Shown here piece by piece: positions 53,452 to 61,085 of a stretch of DNA of 64,000 nucleotides (the stretch's first letter is position 1; the number at the start of each line of letters is the position of its first letter). Where the stretch lies: contig NZ_JSEO01000005.1 in assembly GCF_001624705.1 (NCBI RefSeq), positions 186,001-250,000 of the forward strand, in the 5' to 3' direction. Below the pieces are notes generated by a model, which saw nothing but the letters and a program-made list of their open reading frames with translations, made no database searches and was not told the DNA's origin. Made by a program: the position numbers and the translations under genes. Origin of the DNA: Marinomonas sp. SBI8L. GTDB lineage: Bacteria > Pseudomonadota > Gammaproteobacteria > Pseudomonadales > Marinomonadaceae.

Positions 53452-54117
53452 ATGGAAATTGATGCAGTTAAGATAATTGAGCGCATGCTTATCGCTACTG
53501 ATTGTAAGAACCCTGCTGAGCTTGCAAGGCTTTTACAAACTGGGCCAGCAACTGTAGCCAATTGGAAGAAAAGAAATATGGCTCCTTATAAAGAGATATA
53601 TAATATTTCTCGTCAATTTGGATTTTCAATGGACTGGATTCTGACAGGCAAAGGCGAACCCAAAGAAGGAAAAATTCAAGTAGTTTCAGAAGATGACGGC
53701 TATTTTCATGTACCTCAATACAGTATCGAAGCGAGTGCAGGACAAGGCACGCTGATCGAAGCAGAAACAATCGACCAGCACCTATCTTTTAAAGAGTCTT
53801 GGTTGCGTCGATCAGGCATCAATCCTACAGACCTTATTGCCATGTATGCCCGTGGCGATTCCATGGAGCCAACCATCTACAGCGGTGACTCTCTTGTAAT
53901 AGATAAAACCATGAACTCTGTAACAAGTGACGGCGGGATTTATGTCATCAACTACGATGGTGAATTGTTTGTTAAGCGTGTTCAAAAACAACTAAACGGC
54001 ACAGTGGCCATTACCTCAGACAACAAAAATTATGGGGATATTGTTATCCCATCATCCGACCTAAACACATTGCGCATAATTGGCCGTGTCGTGTGGTCTG
54101 GGCATCCGATGATTTAA
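53452..54117 (+). CDS. CI-type phage repressor with S24 peptidase domain
   Basis: 221 residues. An N-terminal helix-turn-helix (ELARLLQTGPATVANWKKR) is followed by a LexA-like self-cleavage domain: cleavage site A96-G97 in SIEASAGQGT, catalytic S137 in RGDSMEPT, K175 in ELFVKRVQ. All are intact, so induction through RecA-stimulated self-cleavage is expected. The last ~38 codons have a close relative at 59098-59212. Confidence 0.92.
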   Translation: MEIDAVKIIERMLIATDCKNPAELARLLQTGPATVANWKKRNMAPYKEIYNISRQFGFSMDWILTGKGEPKEGKIQVVSEDDGYFHVPQYSIEASAGQGTLIEAETIDQHLSFKESWLRRSGINPTDLIAMYARGDSMEPTIYSGDSLVIDKTMNSVTSDGGIYVINYDGELFVKRVQKQLNGTVAITSDNKNYGDIVIPSSDLNTLRIIGRVVWSGHPMI

Positions 54118-54136
54118 AAATAGAGGGAAGGGATTC

Positions 54137-55018
54137 ATGAATCAGGTTATTAATTGGGTAAACTATTGTTTTAGAAGTATTTTACTATGCATTACTTATT
54201 TTTTTAGTTGGTTAAAAGGTTTTTATAAACGCCATTACAATTTATCAACTATTGGCATATTAGGTACTTTTGGTTATTTCAGCTTTTTATATCAGACTCT
54301 AGGATTTGAAACAATTACATGGATGAAAGGTGCTAAAAACTTTAATGAAGTAGGAGACTTTCTTGCTGGCGTATTTGGCCCTGTAGCTTTCTTTTGGCTA
54401 ATTATCGGCTATCAAATGCAGCACTCGGAGCTAAGGCTTAATAGAAAAAGTTTAGAAAAGCAGGCAGATGAGCTGGAATATTCAAGGAAAGCCTTAGAAT
54501 TACAGGTTAATGAATTTAAGCAAAACGTTGAACTTACTAAAGATAATTTCAATTTTCAAAAAGAGATTCACAATAAAAAAGAAGCCACTCTAGAGCGAAG
54601 TAAAAAGCCTTACTTTGATAAAGTAGAAGCTAAGCTAAATGGTAATTCAATAATAATTATTAGCATTAGAAATATAGGTGGTGATATAAGAAATATAGAA
54701 ACAATAGATAAAGAAAAAAACATGCCAACAAATGAGACTATTGACTCATGCAATAAGTTTCAAACTATTACTTTACTAACAAATATCAAAATTAATATTG
54801 ATGAATATAAAAATAAAGCCAAAAATATTGGAGATTTAAATAAAGACGACAGAACTACACTTTTCCCAGATTATGAAGTTCATTATTTAGATAAAGATTT
54901 AATTAAATGGAAAGTCAATATTTCTATTTCGATTTATCTAGATGTTTCTGGGGTTTATTTCGTCGCATATTTCTCAATGTTAAATGGTGAACTTAATGTC
55001 AAAAGAGTTAATGCATGA
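54137..55018 (+). CDS. Membrane/coiled-coil protein of the lysogeny strip (cargo)
   Basis: 293 residues. Membrane segments near 12-28, 36-56 and 75-95, then a coiled coil (RLNRKSLEKQADELEYSRKALELQVNEF) and a beta-rich C-terminal domain. It lies between the repressor and integrase genes and its stop overlaps the integrase start (ATGA). AT-rich with many ATA and AGA codons, unlike the phage core. Similar membrane/coiled-coil genes occur in phage-defence and exclusion loci, but I do not recognise a named family. Expected to be expressed in the lysogen together with the repressor. Confidence 0.65.
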   Translation: MNQVINWVNYCFRSILLCITYFFSWLKGFYKRHYNLSTIGILGTFGYFSFLYQTLGFETITWMKGAKNFNEVGDFLAGVFGPVAFFWLIIGYQMQHSELRLNRKSLEKQADELEYSRKALELQVNEFKQNVELTKDNFNFQKEIHNKKEATLERSKKPYFDKVEAKLNGNSIIIISIRNIGGDIRNIETIDKEKNMPTNETIDSCNKFQTITLLTNIKINIDEYKNKAKNIGDLNKDDRTTLFPDYEVHYLDKDLIKWKVNISISIYLDVSGVYFVAYFSMLNGELNVKRVNA

Positions 55019-56028
55019 CCATTAAAAGAGTCCCAACTGGTTATGAAGTCCGTTTTCGAGTTGCTGGCCGTGGTAGTCGAACATACAAGCGCATATTCCC
55101 CACTAAGGGAGAATGCGACAGGTTCGAACGCCATACTATTGCCCAGTACGAGACTAACTCTGATTCTAAACCTTGGTTAGAAAAGCCTAAAGATATGCGC
55201 CGTGTGTCTGAACTGGTCGAGCTTTGGGATAACTCCCATGGTCACTTTTTACGTGATGGTACTCGCCGTAAAGCTAAGTTATTAAGCATGGCGGAAATGC
55301 TCGGAGACCCCGCAGGCTCTAACCTTACCAAGTTAGACTACACTCGCTGGCGCGCCACTCGATCAAAGGACGGTATCAGCCCAAAAACGTTAAATAATGA
55401 ATTAGGTTATCTCTCATCCATGTTTAACGTGCTGATCAAAGCCGAAGAGATCCACTATCCTAACCCACTTGTTAATATTGATAATGTGAAAGTGCCAGAA
55501 AATGAACTGGCCTTTCTCACCCATGATCAGATAAACGAGCTACTAGACGAAACGAAAAAATGCGATAACCCGCACGTTTACCTGATCACTAAAATATCAT
55601 TATCGACAGGGGCTAGATGGAGCGAAGCAGAAGGGCTAACCGTGCAAAGAGTACGTAATAAGAAGGTGCATTTTACCGACACCAAGAGCGGAAAAAACAG
55701 AAGCGTACCTATCACTGAAGCGCTTTATAATGAGATAAAAGAACACGCCAAAGGCACCAAGGGGAACCAGATATTTACAGCCTCTATATCCAGCTTTCGA
55801 CGCGCCCTTAAACGCACTACAATCGAACTACCCAAAGGCCAAGCCGCCCACGTATTGCGTCATACCTTTGCCAGCCATTTCATGATGAATGGAGGCAACA
55901 TACTGACTTTACAAAAGGTACTTGGCCACAGTGATATTAAAATGACAATGCGATACTCTCACCTATCGCCCGACTTTCTGGAAGAAGCCACAAGGCTGAA
56001 TCCACTATCAGAAACAGCTAGGAAATAA
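55015..56028 (+). CDS. int: Tyrosine-recombinase integrase
   Basis: 337 residues. Arm/SAM-like N-terminal part, then the catalytic domain with R201 (STGARWSEAEGL), H279-x2-R282 (HVLRHTFASH), H305 (LGHSDI) and nucleophile Y314 (MRYSHL). All catalytic residues are present. It would recombine the 42-bp core at the ssrA 3' end. Confidence 0.95.
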   Translation: MTIKRVPTGYEVRFRVAGRGSRTYKRIFPTKGECDRFERHTIAQYETNSDSKPWLEKPKDMRRVSELVELWDNSHGHFLRDGTRRKAKLLSMAEMLGDPAGSNLTKLDYTRWRATRSKDGISPKTLNNELGYLSSMFNVLIKAEEIHYPNPLVNIDNVKVPENELAFLTHDQINELLDETKKCDNPHVYLITKISLSTGARWSEAEGLTVQRVRNKKVHFTDTKSGKNRSVPITEALYNEIKEHAKGTKGNQIFTASISSFRRALKRTTIELPKGQAAHVLRHTFASHFMMNGGNILTLQKVLGHSDIKMTMRYSHLSPDFLEEATRLNPLSETARK

Positions 56029-56029
56029 C

Positions 56030-56929
56030 ATGGAAGAAAACGGAACTTTTATAGCTTTAATAACGATAAATTTAGGCGGTGTAGGGTTATTAACTACTTA
56101 TATCTTAGCTAACTACTTTTTTTACACTGATAGAATTAATGATCTTAGAATCACTATAGAGTCTGAGTTTGGAAGTTTAAAAACAAAACTATCTGAATAT
56201 AAAATTTTTGATCATATGAAATCTGAAGAATCGGATCATGGTGAAGATTACATTTCAAATTTACATAGAAAGCATGCAGAACTAAGTCGTTCATTAATAG
56301 TAGAAAAACCTTCAGAATCAGAAATCATTGAAATGGAACTTGAGTTCATTAACTTATTAGAAACTGGCTCTATTTTTCTAAAATTCATTAACATTAATTC
56401 AATAGAGAAGCTTCCCTTAACAACAAACAAAGATATAAAAAACCTTAAAAAAGAATTCGAATCAATAATATTAAACTTTGAAAACTTTCAATATTATTTC
56501 AATATTATCACTAAAGACTTCAAAAAAGATTATGACAATTTCATAAGAAAAAGTACGGAGCCAGATACTGTTTACAAAAAAGAATTCAATGATATGCGAA
56601 CAATCATAAACCGAACATTGCAGGAAACAAGAGCTAAATTAATACCTGAATTTGAAGCTTTGGTGGAAAAAACAAATAAATTTAATTTTTTATATGACAG
56701 CCAAGATAGTAAGATTAATTTTCAACACATATATTACTGCATTCAATTATCAGCGTTATTTGGAATATTACTTCCTTTAATATGTATCAACACTCTTCCT
56801 TATAATACTTCTCTATTTGATAGTAGTTATGATTTTTCGAATTTAGCAGCAGCATTGCTTTCTTTTATATCATTACTTCCATATGCGATCATTTTAAGCA
56901 AGCTACGAAGCTTCATTAAAGTAAAATAG
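56030..56929 (+). CDS. Membrane/coiled-coil protein next to attR (cargo)
   Basis: 299 residues: one N-terminal membrane helix (about 9-32), a long charged helical region with coiled-coil character (about 35-225), then two membrane helices (about 235-255 and 272-292) with a short cytosolic tail. Strongly AT-rich. It starts two bases after the integrase stop, so it may be co-transcribed. The plan recalls membrane effectors or exclusion proteins. No family recognised and no function is claimed. Confidence 0.6.
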   Translation: MEENGTFIALITINLGGVGLLTTYILANYFFYTDRINDLRITIESEFGSLKTKLSEYKIFDHMKSEESDHGEDYISNLHRKHAELSRSLIVEKPSESEIIEMELEFINLLETGSIFLKFININSIEKLPLTTNKDIKNLKKEFESIILNFENFQYYFNIITKDFKKDYDNFIRKSTEPDTVYKKEFNDMRTIINRTLQETRAKLIPEFEALVEKTNKFNFLYDSQDSKINFQHIYYCIQLSALFGILLPLICINTLPYNTSLFDSSYDFSNLAAALLSFISLLPYAIILSKLRSFIKVK

Positions 56930-56946
56930 ACACACATCCGACACAC
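56929..56946. other. Candidate integrase arm site, right
   Basis: GACACACATCCGACACAC, the counterpart of 43203-43220 with a single difference. Confidence 0.5.
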
Positions 56947-57039
56947 ACTAGATGGAAAATAAGGTAAAAGAAGGCAATAGAACCCTAAAAACATGTCTTA
57001 TATATCAGTAACTTACTGATTTTATTGAATTTAACATAA

Positions 57040-57081
57040 GGTTCGATCCCCGCCGTCTCCACCACTTAAGTGGTTGATTTT
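57040..57081 (+). other. attR
   Basis: Right copy of the 42-bp direct repeat, differing from attL at one base (T instead of C two bases after CTTAA). It holds only the last 25 bases of the ssrA sequence, so no second tmRNA is made. Confidence 0.9.
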
Positions 57082-57149
57082 CGAATGGTTTATTGAAAAT
57101 CGATTGTAATGTTGACCAGAATTTAACTAGTTAATTCTGACAACACAAA

Positions 57150-57178
57150 AGAAGTCGCTTATTAGCGGCTTTTTTTTA
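57150..57178 (+). terminator. Original ssrA terminator beyond attR
   Basis: AAGTCGCT / AGCGGCTT stem with one G-T pair, followed by TTTTTTTT. Confidence 0.7.
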
Positions 57179-57198
57179 TACCTGAGATTTATCTCTTT

Positions 57199-57259
57199 TA
57201 GCTGTTTAGCTGTTTAGCTGTTTAGCTGTTTAGCTGTTTAGCTGTTTAGCTGTTTAGCT
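57199..57259. repeat. 8-bp tandem repeat TAGCTGTT, about 7.6 copies
   Basis: Seven perfect copies and a partial one. The array ends two bases before the stop codon of the displaced HipA tail (57262-57264). It is outside coding sequence. Confidence 0.95.
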
Positions 57260-57261
57260 AA

Positions 57262-58379
57262 CTAGAACCTAAAGTCCTGATGTAAATTACCCCAATGCTG
57301 CTTTAGTTTTTCTTTATGCTCTTCTCTCATAGGTAAATCTTGCATCGCTTGAGGCCAGAGTTGTTTGGCTTTTTGCAAGGTGTCATCTAAGTGAGGCTTA
57401 ATTAAACGCCAAGGTATGTCCGATTTTTCAGATGTGCATCACCATTAGCAAGCAGTATATTAACAAGCAGTCGTCTCGCAAATTGCTGAACATCAGCAAT
57501 CGCATTACCTGAAAAGTTATAAAGCACGCGCGCTATTTGCTCATAATTACCCGCTTTGTATTTTTCATGGGGATACTTAACCAAAATTTGAGCAAAGTCT
57601 TCCATATGTACACGCTCATCCTGTCTATCAGTTAGCAGCGTATTTCGGTCAAAGCGTTTAATTGCAAAAGCGAATTTTTCATTGGGTAAATTGATTTGTG
57701 GAAGATTATCAAGTTTATCGAGCTCAACCAGCTTCATATCAGGTACATCAACACCGACAAGTGACGTTAACATCATTGCCGTATATTCATTTAATGGCAC
57801 ATCCTTATGTTTGGTCGAAGGGGTTTTAATAATCCAATCACCCAATGCATCACCTTGGGATAAGTTATAGCGACCATCCTTTTCTTTCATGGAAAACTTC
57901 ATCTGTACACCAGCAAGTGAGAACTTATTCTCACGACCTTGCATGGCAAAAAAGTCTTGCTCAAATGCGACTGCTTTCGCATTTTTATGTTTGGATAATA
58001 GACTGTCAGGCACCTCATCTGGCGTCATAGGCCTTGCGACTATAGCACCCGGTAAATCATCACCAAGATAAGATAGAATCTGAAACTCATTATCAGGGTG
58101 AATTTTCAATCCCTGAGCAATTAACTCTCTCAATGCACCTTCAGGTAATAAGTTGGACAGAATGGGATAAAGGCGCTGATTTTTAGCATGGCCTTCTGAT
58201 AAGAATGGTTCAGAGCGAGGAAAGTCAGGGTGAGTTGTTAAACTAAATGTTGGACGATTTGGATTATGCTTAAACTCATCAGCAAAGCTCAATACATTGA
58301 GACCGTTTTGATAACCAGCCACATAACCAACTAGCTCACCCTGAAAAGTAAGCTCTAGCACATTCATGTTATTGCTCAT
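57262..58379 (-). pseudogene. hipA: hipA toxin kinase gene with internal deletion and frameshift
   Basis: From ATG 58379 (AGGGGAC upstream; ATGA overlap with hipB) the frame codes 325 residues of a HipA kinase up to NGDAHLKN, the catalytic Asp/Asn motif, then shifts and stops after RTYLGV at 57402. A different frame continues as SDIPWRLIKPHLDDTLQKAK and ends at 57262, which is the normal C-terminal tail of the family. HipA proteins are usually about 400-440 residues. The missing stretch would contain the second metal-binding Asp (PAYD motif). The kinase is therefore probably inactive. Confidence 0.8.
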
Positions 58380-58717
58380 GAGTCGTCCCCTAACAACCCT
58401 TGCCATGGATCATCAGATAAGGTTTTTTCGCCTTTATCTTGCATATTAATTGGCTCGGCGTTAATCGCTCCCGCCTTTGACGATTCTGCTTCGTTTAACA
58501 CAGCAAGTACCGCATTGCGCTTTTCCTTAGGGATGAGCATCAGCTCACTATTAAAACCTTTTGCGATAAGCTCTAAAGTATCGAGTCGAGGGTTCCCTTT
58601 GGACTCTAAGCGTTGATATTGCTGCCTAGATACACCCACACGTAGCAGCATATCTGTTTGCTTTAATCCTAGGGCTAAACGCCTTTCTTTGAGTTGCTCT
58701 AATAGTGACTTAATCAT
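58376..58717 (-). CDS. hipB: HipB-type antitoxin
   Basis: 113 residues from ATG 58717 (the frame extends further upstream; no clear ribosome site anywhere, GTG 58726 is an alternative). Xre-type helix-turn-helix ERRLALGLKQTDMLLRVGVSRQQYQRLESKG, then a C-terminal tail with PWQGLLGDDS. It overlaps hipA by four bases. Direct repeats upstream look like its own operators. Confidence 0.85.
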   Translation of the reverse strand: MIKSLLEQLKERRLALGLKQTDMLLRVGVSRQQYQRLESKGNPRLDTLELIAKGFNSELMLIPKEKRNAVLAVLNEAESSKAGAINAEPINMQDKGEKTLSDDPWQGLLGDDS

Positions 58718-58724
58718 AGTAAAC

Positions 58725-58838
58725 ACATAAGTTGCTTTTTTAATATAATGAAACATATTAGTTGCTTTAAACTAATACAACAACATATGAGTTGCTTTTT
58801 ATAAACTTAGACTTAAAAAGCAATTCATAGGTTGCTTA
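58725..58838. promoter_or_regulatory. Four phased operator-like repeats upstream of hipB
   Basis: The core GTTGCTT, preceded by CATAA, TATTA, TATGA or CATAG, occurs at 58731, 58761, 58791 and 58831 (+ strand positions). The spacings are 30, 30 and 40 bp, whole helical turns. HipB proteins bind several such sites to repress their operon. Confidence 0.6.
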
Positions 58839-59059
58839 TTTTTAAAGTAAGACACTTTCAATTAGTTGGCGCAGTTACTAAAACCGCGCCAATTAAACTT
58901 ATAAACAACCTCTTTAACACATGAAATTTAGTCTATAAAATCTAATAAATAAGCTTTCAAAACAATAATTTGGTGAATTGATATTCAAGAGTGAGAGGCG
59001 TATAAATAGCCCTAATCGAGAGAGAAAAAAGAAGGGATAGAAAGTGAAGGAAACGCACG

Positions 59060-59212
59060 ATGAACCTACATGAACTTAAGCAAGATTTAACTTCCTCGCA
59101 AGCTATCACCTCAGATAACAAATATTATGGTGATATTGTCATTCCATCATCCGACCTAAACACACTTCGCATAATCGGCCGCGTTGTGTGGTCAAGGCAT
59201 CCGATTATGTAA
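59060..59212 (+). pseudogene. Fragment of a second CI-type repressor
   Basis: From 59098 on, the DNA codes AITSDNKYYGDIVIPSSD and continues to a stop at 59212, nearly the same as the last ~38 residues of the prophage repressor at 53452-54117. The catalytic part and DNA-binding part are missing. An ATG at 59060 with AAGGA upstream opens the frame and adds 14 unrelated residues, giving a 50-codon chimera. It looks like debris of an earlier, related prophage at the same hotspot. Confidence 0.75.
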
Positions 59213-59290
59213 ATCTTACAGAGAAATTAGCTCTAAAAATCATTATTAAAGTAAAAAAGCTAAACCAAAATTAATTAAAAGGAAATTAAA

Positions 59291-59611
59291 ATGAAAGAAC
59301 AGGACTCTAAATATCACAACATTTCTGAACAAAATTTAATATTAGAATATAAAGAATATGCGTTTAAATCTCTAACTTTTACTCAAATTCAAATCAACAT
59401 AACTAACCTTGGTGAAACTATATCTTCTTTTTATCTTGAGCTTAAAAATAAAGGCTGTGGTGATATTATAACAATGGATATTATTGATTCATTAGAAAAA
59501 GGTACAACACACCCTTTAGTCTTGGACGTTAGCGATAGCGTTGAGAGAAGCCATGAAAAAGACTATGAACTTATTGCAACCTTTTTAGATAAAAACAACA
59601 TGCAACAATAA
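59291..59611 (+). CDS. Hypothetical protein (106 aa)
   Basis: AAAAGGAAATTAAA precedes the ATG, a convincing ribosome site. AT-rich. The sequence alternates beta strands (LTFTQIQINITNLGETISSFYLELKNKG) and has no membrane helix. No family recognised. It lies between the repressor fragment and the Abi gene in the accessory strip. Confidence 0.55.
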   Translation: MKEQDSKYHNISEQNLILEYKEYAFKSLTFTQIQINITNLGETISSFYLELKNKGCGDIITMDIIDSLEKGTTHPLVLDVSDSVERSHEKDYELIATFLDKNNMQQ

Positions 59612-59784
59612 TCATGAGGCACTCTAAGGTAAATGATAAAAGTCCTTATACATTCGATACGATTACAGCATAAAAAAATAGGATTCTTGTGATAGGAGGT
59701 AAAAAGTAGGTACAGATACCATTCATTTCAAAAAGGCCATCAATAGATTGGCAGCTAATCGACACTATTGATCCTTCACAAAAT

Positions 59785-59816
59785 GAAAAGCCCCATCCAA
59801 AGGACGAGGCTTTTCT
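59785..59816. terminator. Terminator in the accessory strip
   Basis: GAAAAGCC / GGCTTTTC stem. The 300 bases between 59612 and 59924 hold no other supported feature. Confidence 0.6.
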
Positions 59817-59924
59817 CCGATAAACGGCTGCTAATGTAGTGGCTTGAAACAGTGGTCATCTACAAGCTGTATCAATTATACTAATTAAAGCAACTACCAC
59901 TGTCAACCAAGGATGGTCAAGACA

Positions 59925-60830
59925 ATGCCGAGCACAATTTCATACACAGCTCTTTCAACTGTACTTCCAAGCCAACGGCTTTCAACATACAAAAAAGTGT
60001 TCCAGACAAGAACACCTGTAGAACTTCACGGTGCCTATATATGGTCAGTAAAAGTGGCTGCAAGCTTGCAACCTTTACTAAGTACATTAGAAGTGGCTCT
60101 GAGAAACGCTATCCATAACAGTGCAACAAAAACCATTGCACCCGACTGGTATGACAAACTTCATACGAAGAAAAGAAAGAGTTGGAAGTTAGAAAAAAGA
60201 GACCAAGATAATATTAACTGGCATAAATCAGAAATCGTAAGAGTAAAAAAGAAGCTCGGCAAAAAGAGCACCCCTAAAGGGTTAACAAGACACGATTTAC
60301 TTGTGGCTAAAATGGATTTCGGTTTTTGGGATAACTTATTAAGAGAGTGCTTTTCAATTAATGGTAATAATCAAGCGCTCTGGCCACAATGCATCCCTAT
60401 GGTTTTTCCAAACTTACCTAAAGGACAAACCAATTCAACCATCCAACACCATATCTCTTCTTTACGTGAAGTAAGGAATGACATCGCCCATAACTCACCC
60501 ATTTGGAAACACAAAAGTGTCGTCGATCAACAATCAGCTATAAAATATATTAATCAGAAAATTGATAAAATTATTGAAGTAACTCGATGGCTTTCGTCAG
60601 AAAAAGTTAACTGGCTTGACGTTCATTCTTTACTATCAGACGCAAGACGTGTGTCCTCCATGAGCTATCTTCTTTTGTGCCAAAGAAAAGAAATGCATGA
60701 ACTAGCAGAACCCTATAATCATTATAAACGAGCATTGCGTAGCCGTTTAAAGCAACTTAATAACGATAGTTTTAATATTATTGAAAAAGCCAATGGCGAT
60801 CTTTTTATGGTAACTAAAGTCACCTCCTAA
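59925..60830 (+). CDS. Abi family (abortive infection, HEPN) protein
   Basis: 301 residues from ATG 59925, where AAGGATGG stands eight bases upstream. Abi_2-like layout: LHGAYIWSVKVAASLQPLLSTLEVALRNAIHN near the N-terminus, FWDNLLRECF in the middle, and SSLREVRNDIAHNSPIW, which holds the RNDIAH (R-x4-H) RNase motif of HEPN domains. Such proteins stop phage growth by cutting RNA. Lies at the right edge of the accessory strip. Confidence 0.8.
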   Translation: MPSTISYTALSTVLPSQRLSTYKKVFQTRTPVELHGAYIWSVKVAASLQPLLSTLEVALRNAIHNSATKTIAPDWYDKLHTKKRKSWKLEKRDQDNINWHKSEIVRVKKKLGKKSTPKGLTRHDLLVAKMDFGFWDNLLRECFSINGNNQALWPQCIPMVFPNLPKGQTNSTIQHHISSLREVRNDIAHNSPIWKHKSVVDQQSAIKYINQKIDKIIEVTRWLSSEKVNWLDVHSLLSDARRVSSMSYLLLCQRKEMHELAEPYNHYKRALRSRLKQLNNDSFNIIEKANGDLFMVTKVTS

Positions 60831-60879
60831 CTTATGAAGCAGACAACTTCTATCTAGAGAACCTGTTATTTTAATAGCC

Positions 60880-60906
60880 AAAACCACCTTAATAGGTGGT
60901 TTTTTT
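60880..60906. terminator. Terminator after the Abi gene
   Basis: AAACCACCT / AGGTGGTTT with a TAAT loop and TTTT following. The sequence after it (about 28 bases) resembles that following the ssrA terminator at 57173. Confidence 0.8.
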
Positions 60907-61017
60907 ATGCCTGCAATTTATCCCTTTCCTAATAAGCCTTCAGTCTCACTATTTGAGACTCTGACTAACAAGTCTTGACGCTATCCATGCTGTTTTGCTT
61001 CCCTTAGTTTATTTTGC

Positions 61018-61038
61018 AAATGTTATGTTATAACATTT
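61018..61038. promoter_or_regulatory. Zur box
   Basis: A 21-bp site AAATGTTAT-GTT-ATAACATTT: nine-base perfect arms around a three-base centre. It matches the gammaproteobacterial Zur pattern GAAATGTTATANTATAACATTTC and lies 47 bases before the CobW-family gene. Confidence 0.85.
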
Positions 61039-61085
61039 CTTTAATTCCGTTTTTCTCATAAACCGATTTTTAGCCAGAGTATCCT

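Larger units (their letters stand above)
43131..57081. mobile_element. PM2-like (double-jelly-roll) prophage integrated in ssrA
   Basis: A 13.9-kb element bounded by 42-bp direct repeats with one mismatch (43131-43172 and 57040-57081), which include the 3' end of ssrA. It contains a tyrosine integrase, a CI-type repressor with divergent lytic operon, an HUH Rep, a packaging-type ATPase, a probable double-jelly-roll capsid protein, many single-span membrane proteins and a transglycosylase, plus three AT-rich cargo genes near the ends. No tail, portal, large terminase or filamentous-phage gene is present. Gene content and size fit membrane-containing phages of the PM2 kind; related prophages are known from aquatic bacteria. 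Confidence 0.8.

Noticed and set aside
57040-57064. Second tmRNA or tRNA gene at attR
   Set aside because: Only the last 25 bases of ssrA are duplicated; there is no 5' part.
43131-57081. Filamentous (inovirus) prophage
   Set aside because: Rep and small membrane proteins are shared features, but the ATPase lacks the membrane helix and length of Zot/pI. A large beta-rich capsid-like protein and a transglycosylase also do not belong to inoviruses.
57199-57259. CRISPR array
   Set aside because: The repeats are 8 bp and contiguous, with no spacers and no cas genes. No CRISPR array was seen anywhere in the window.
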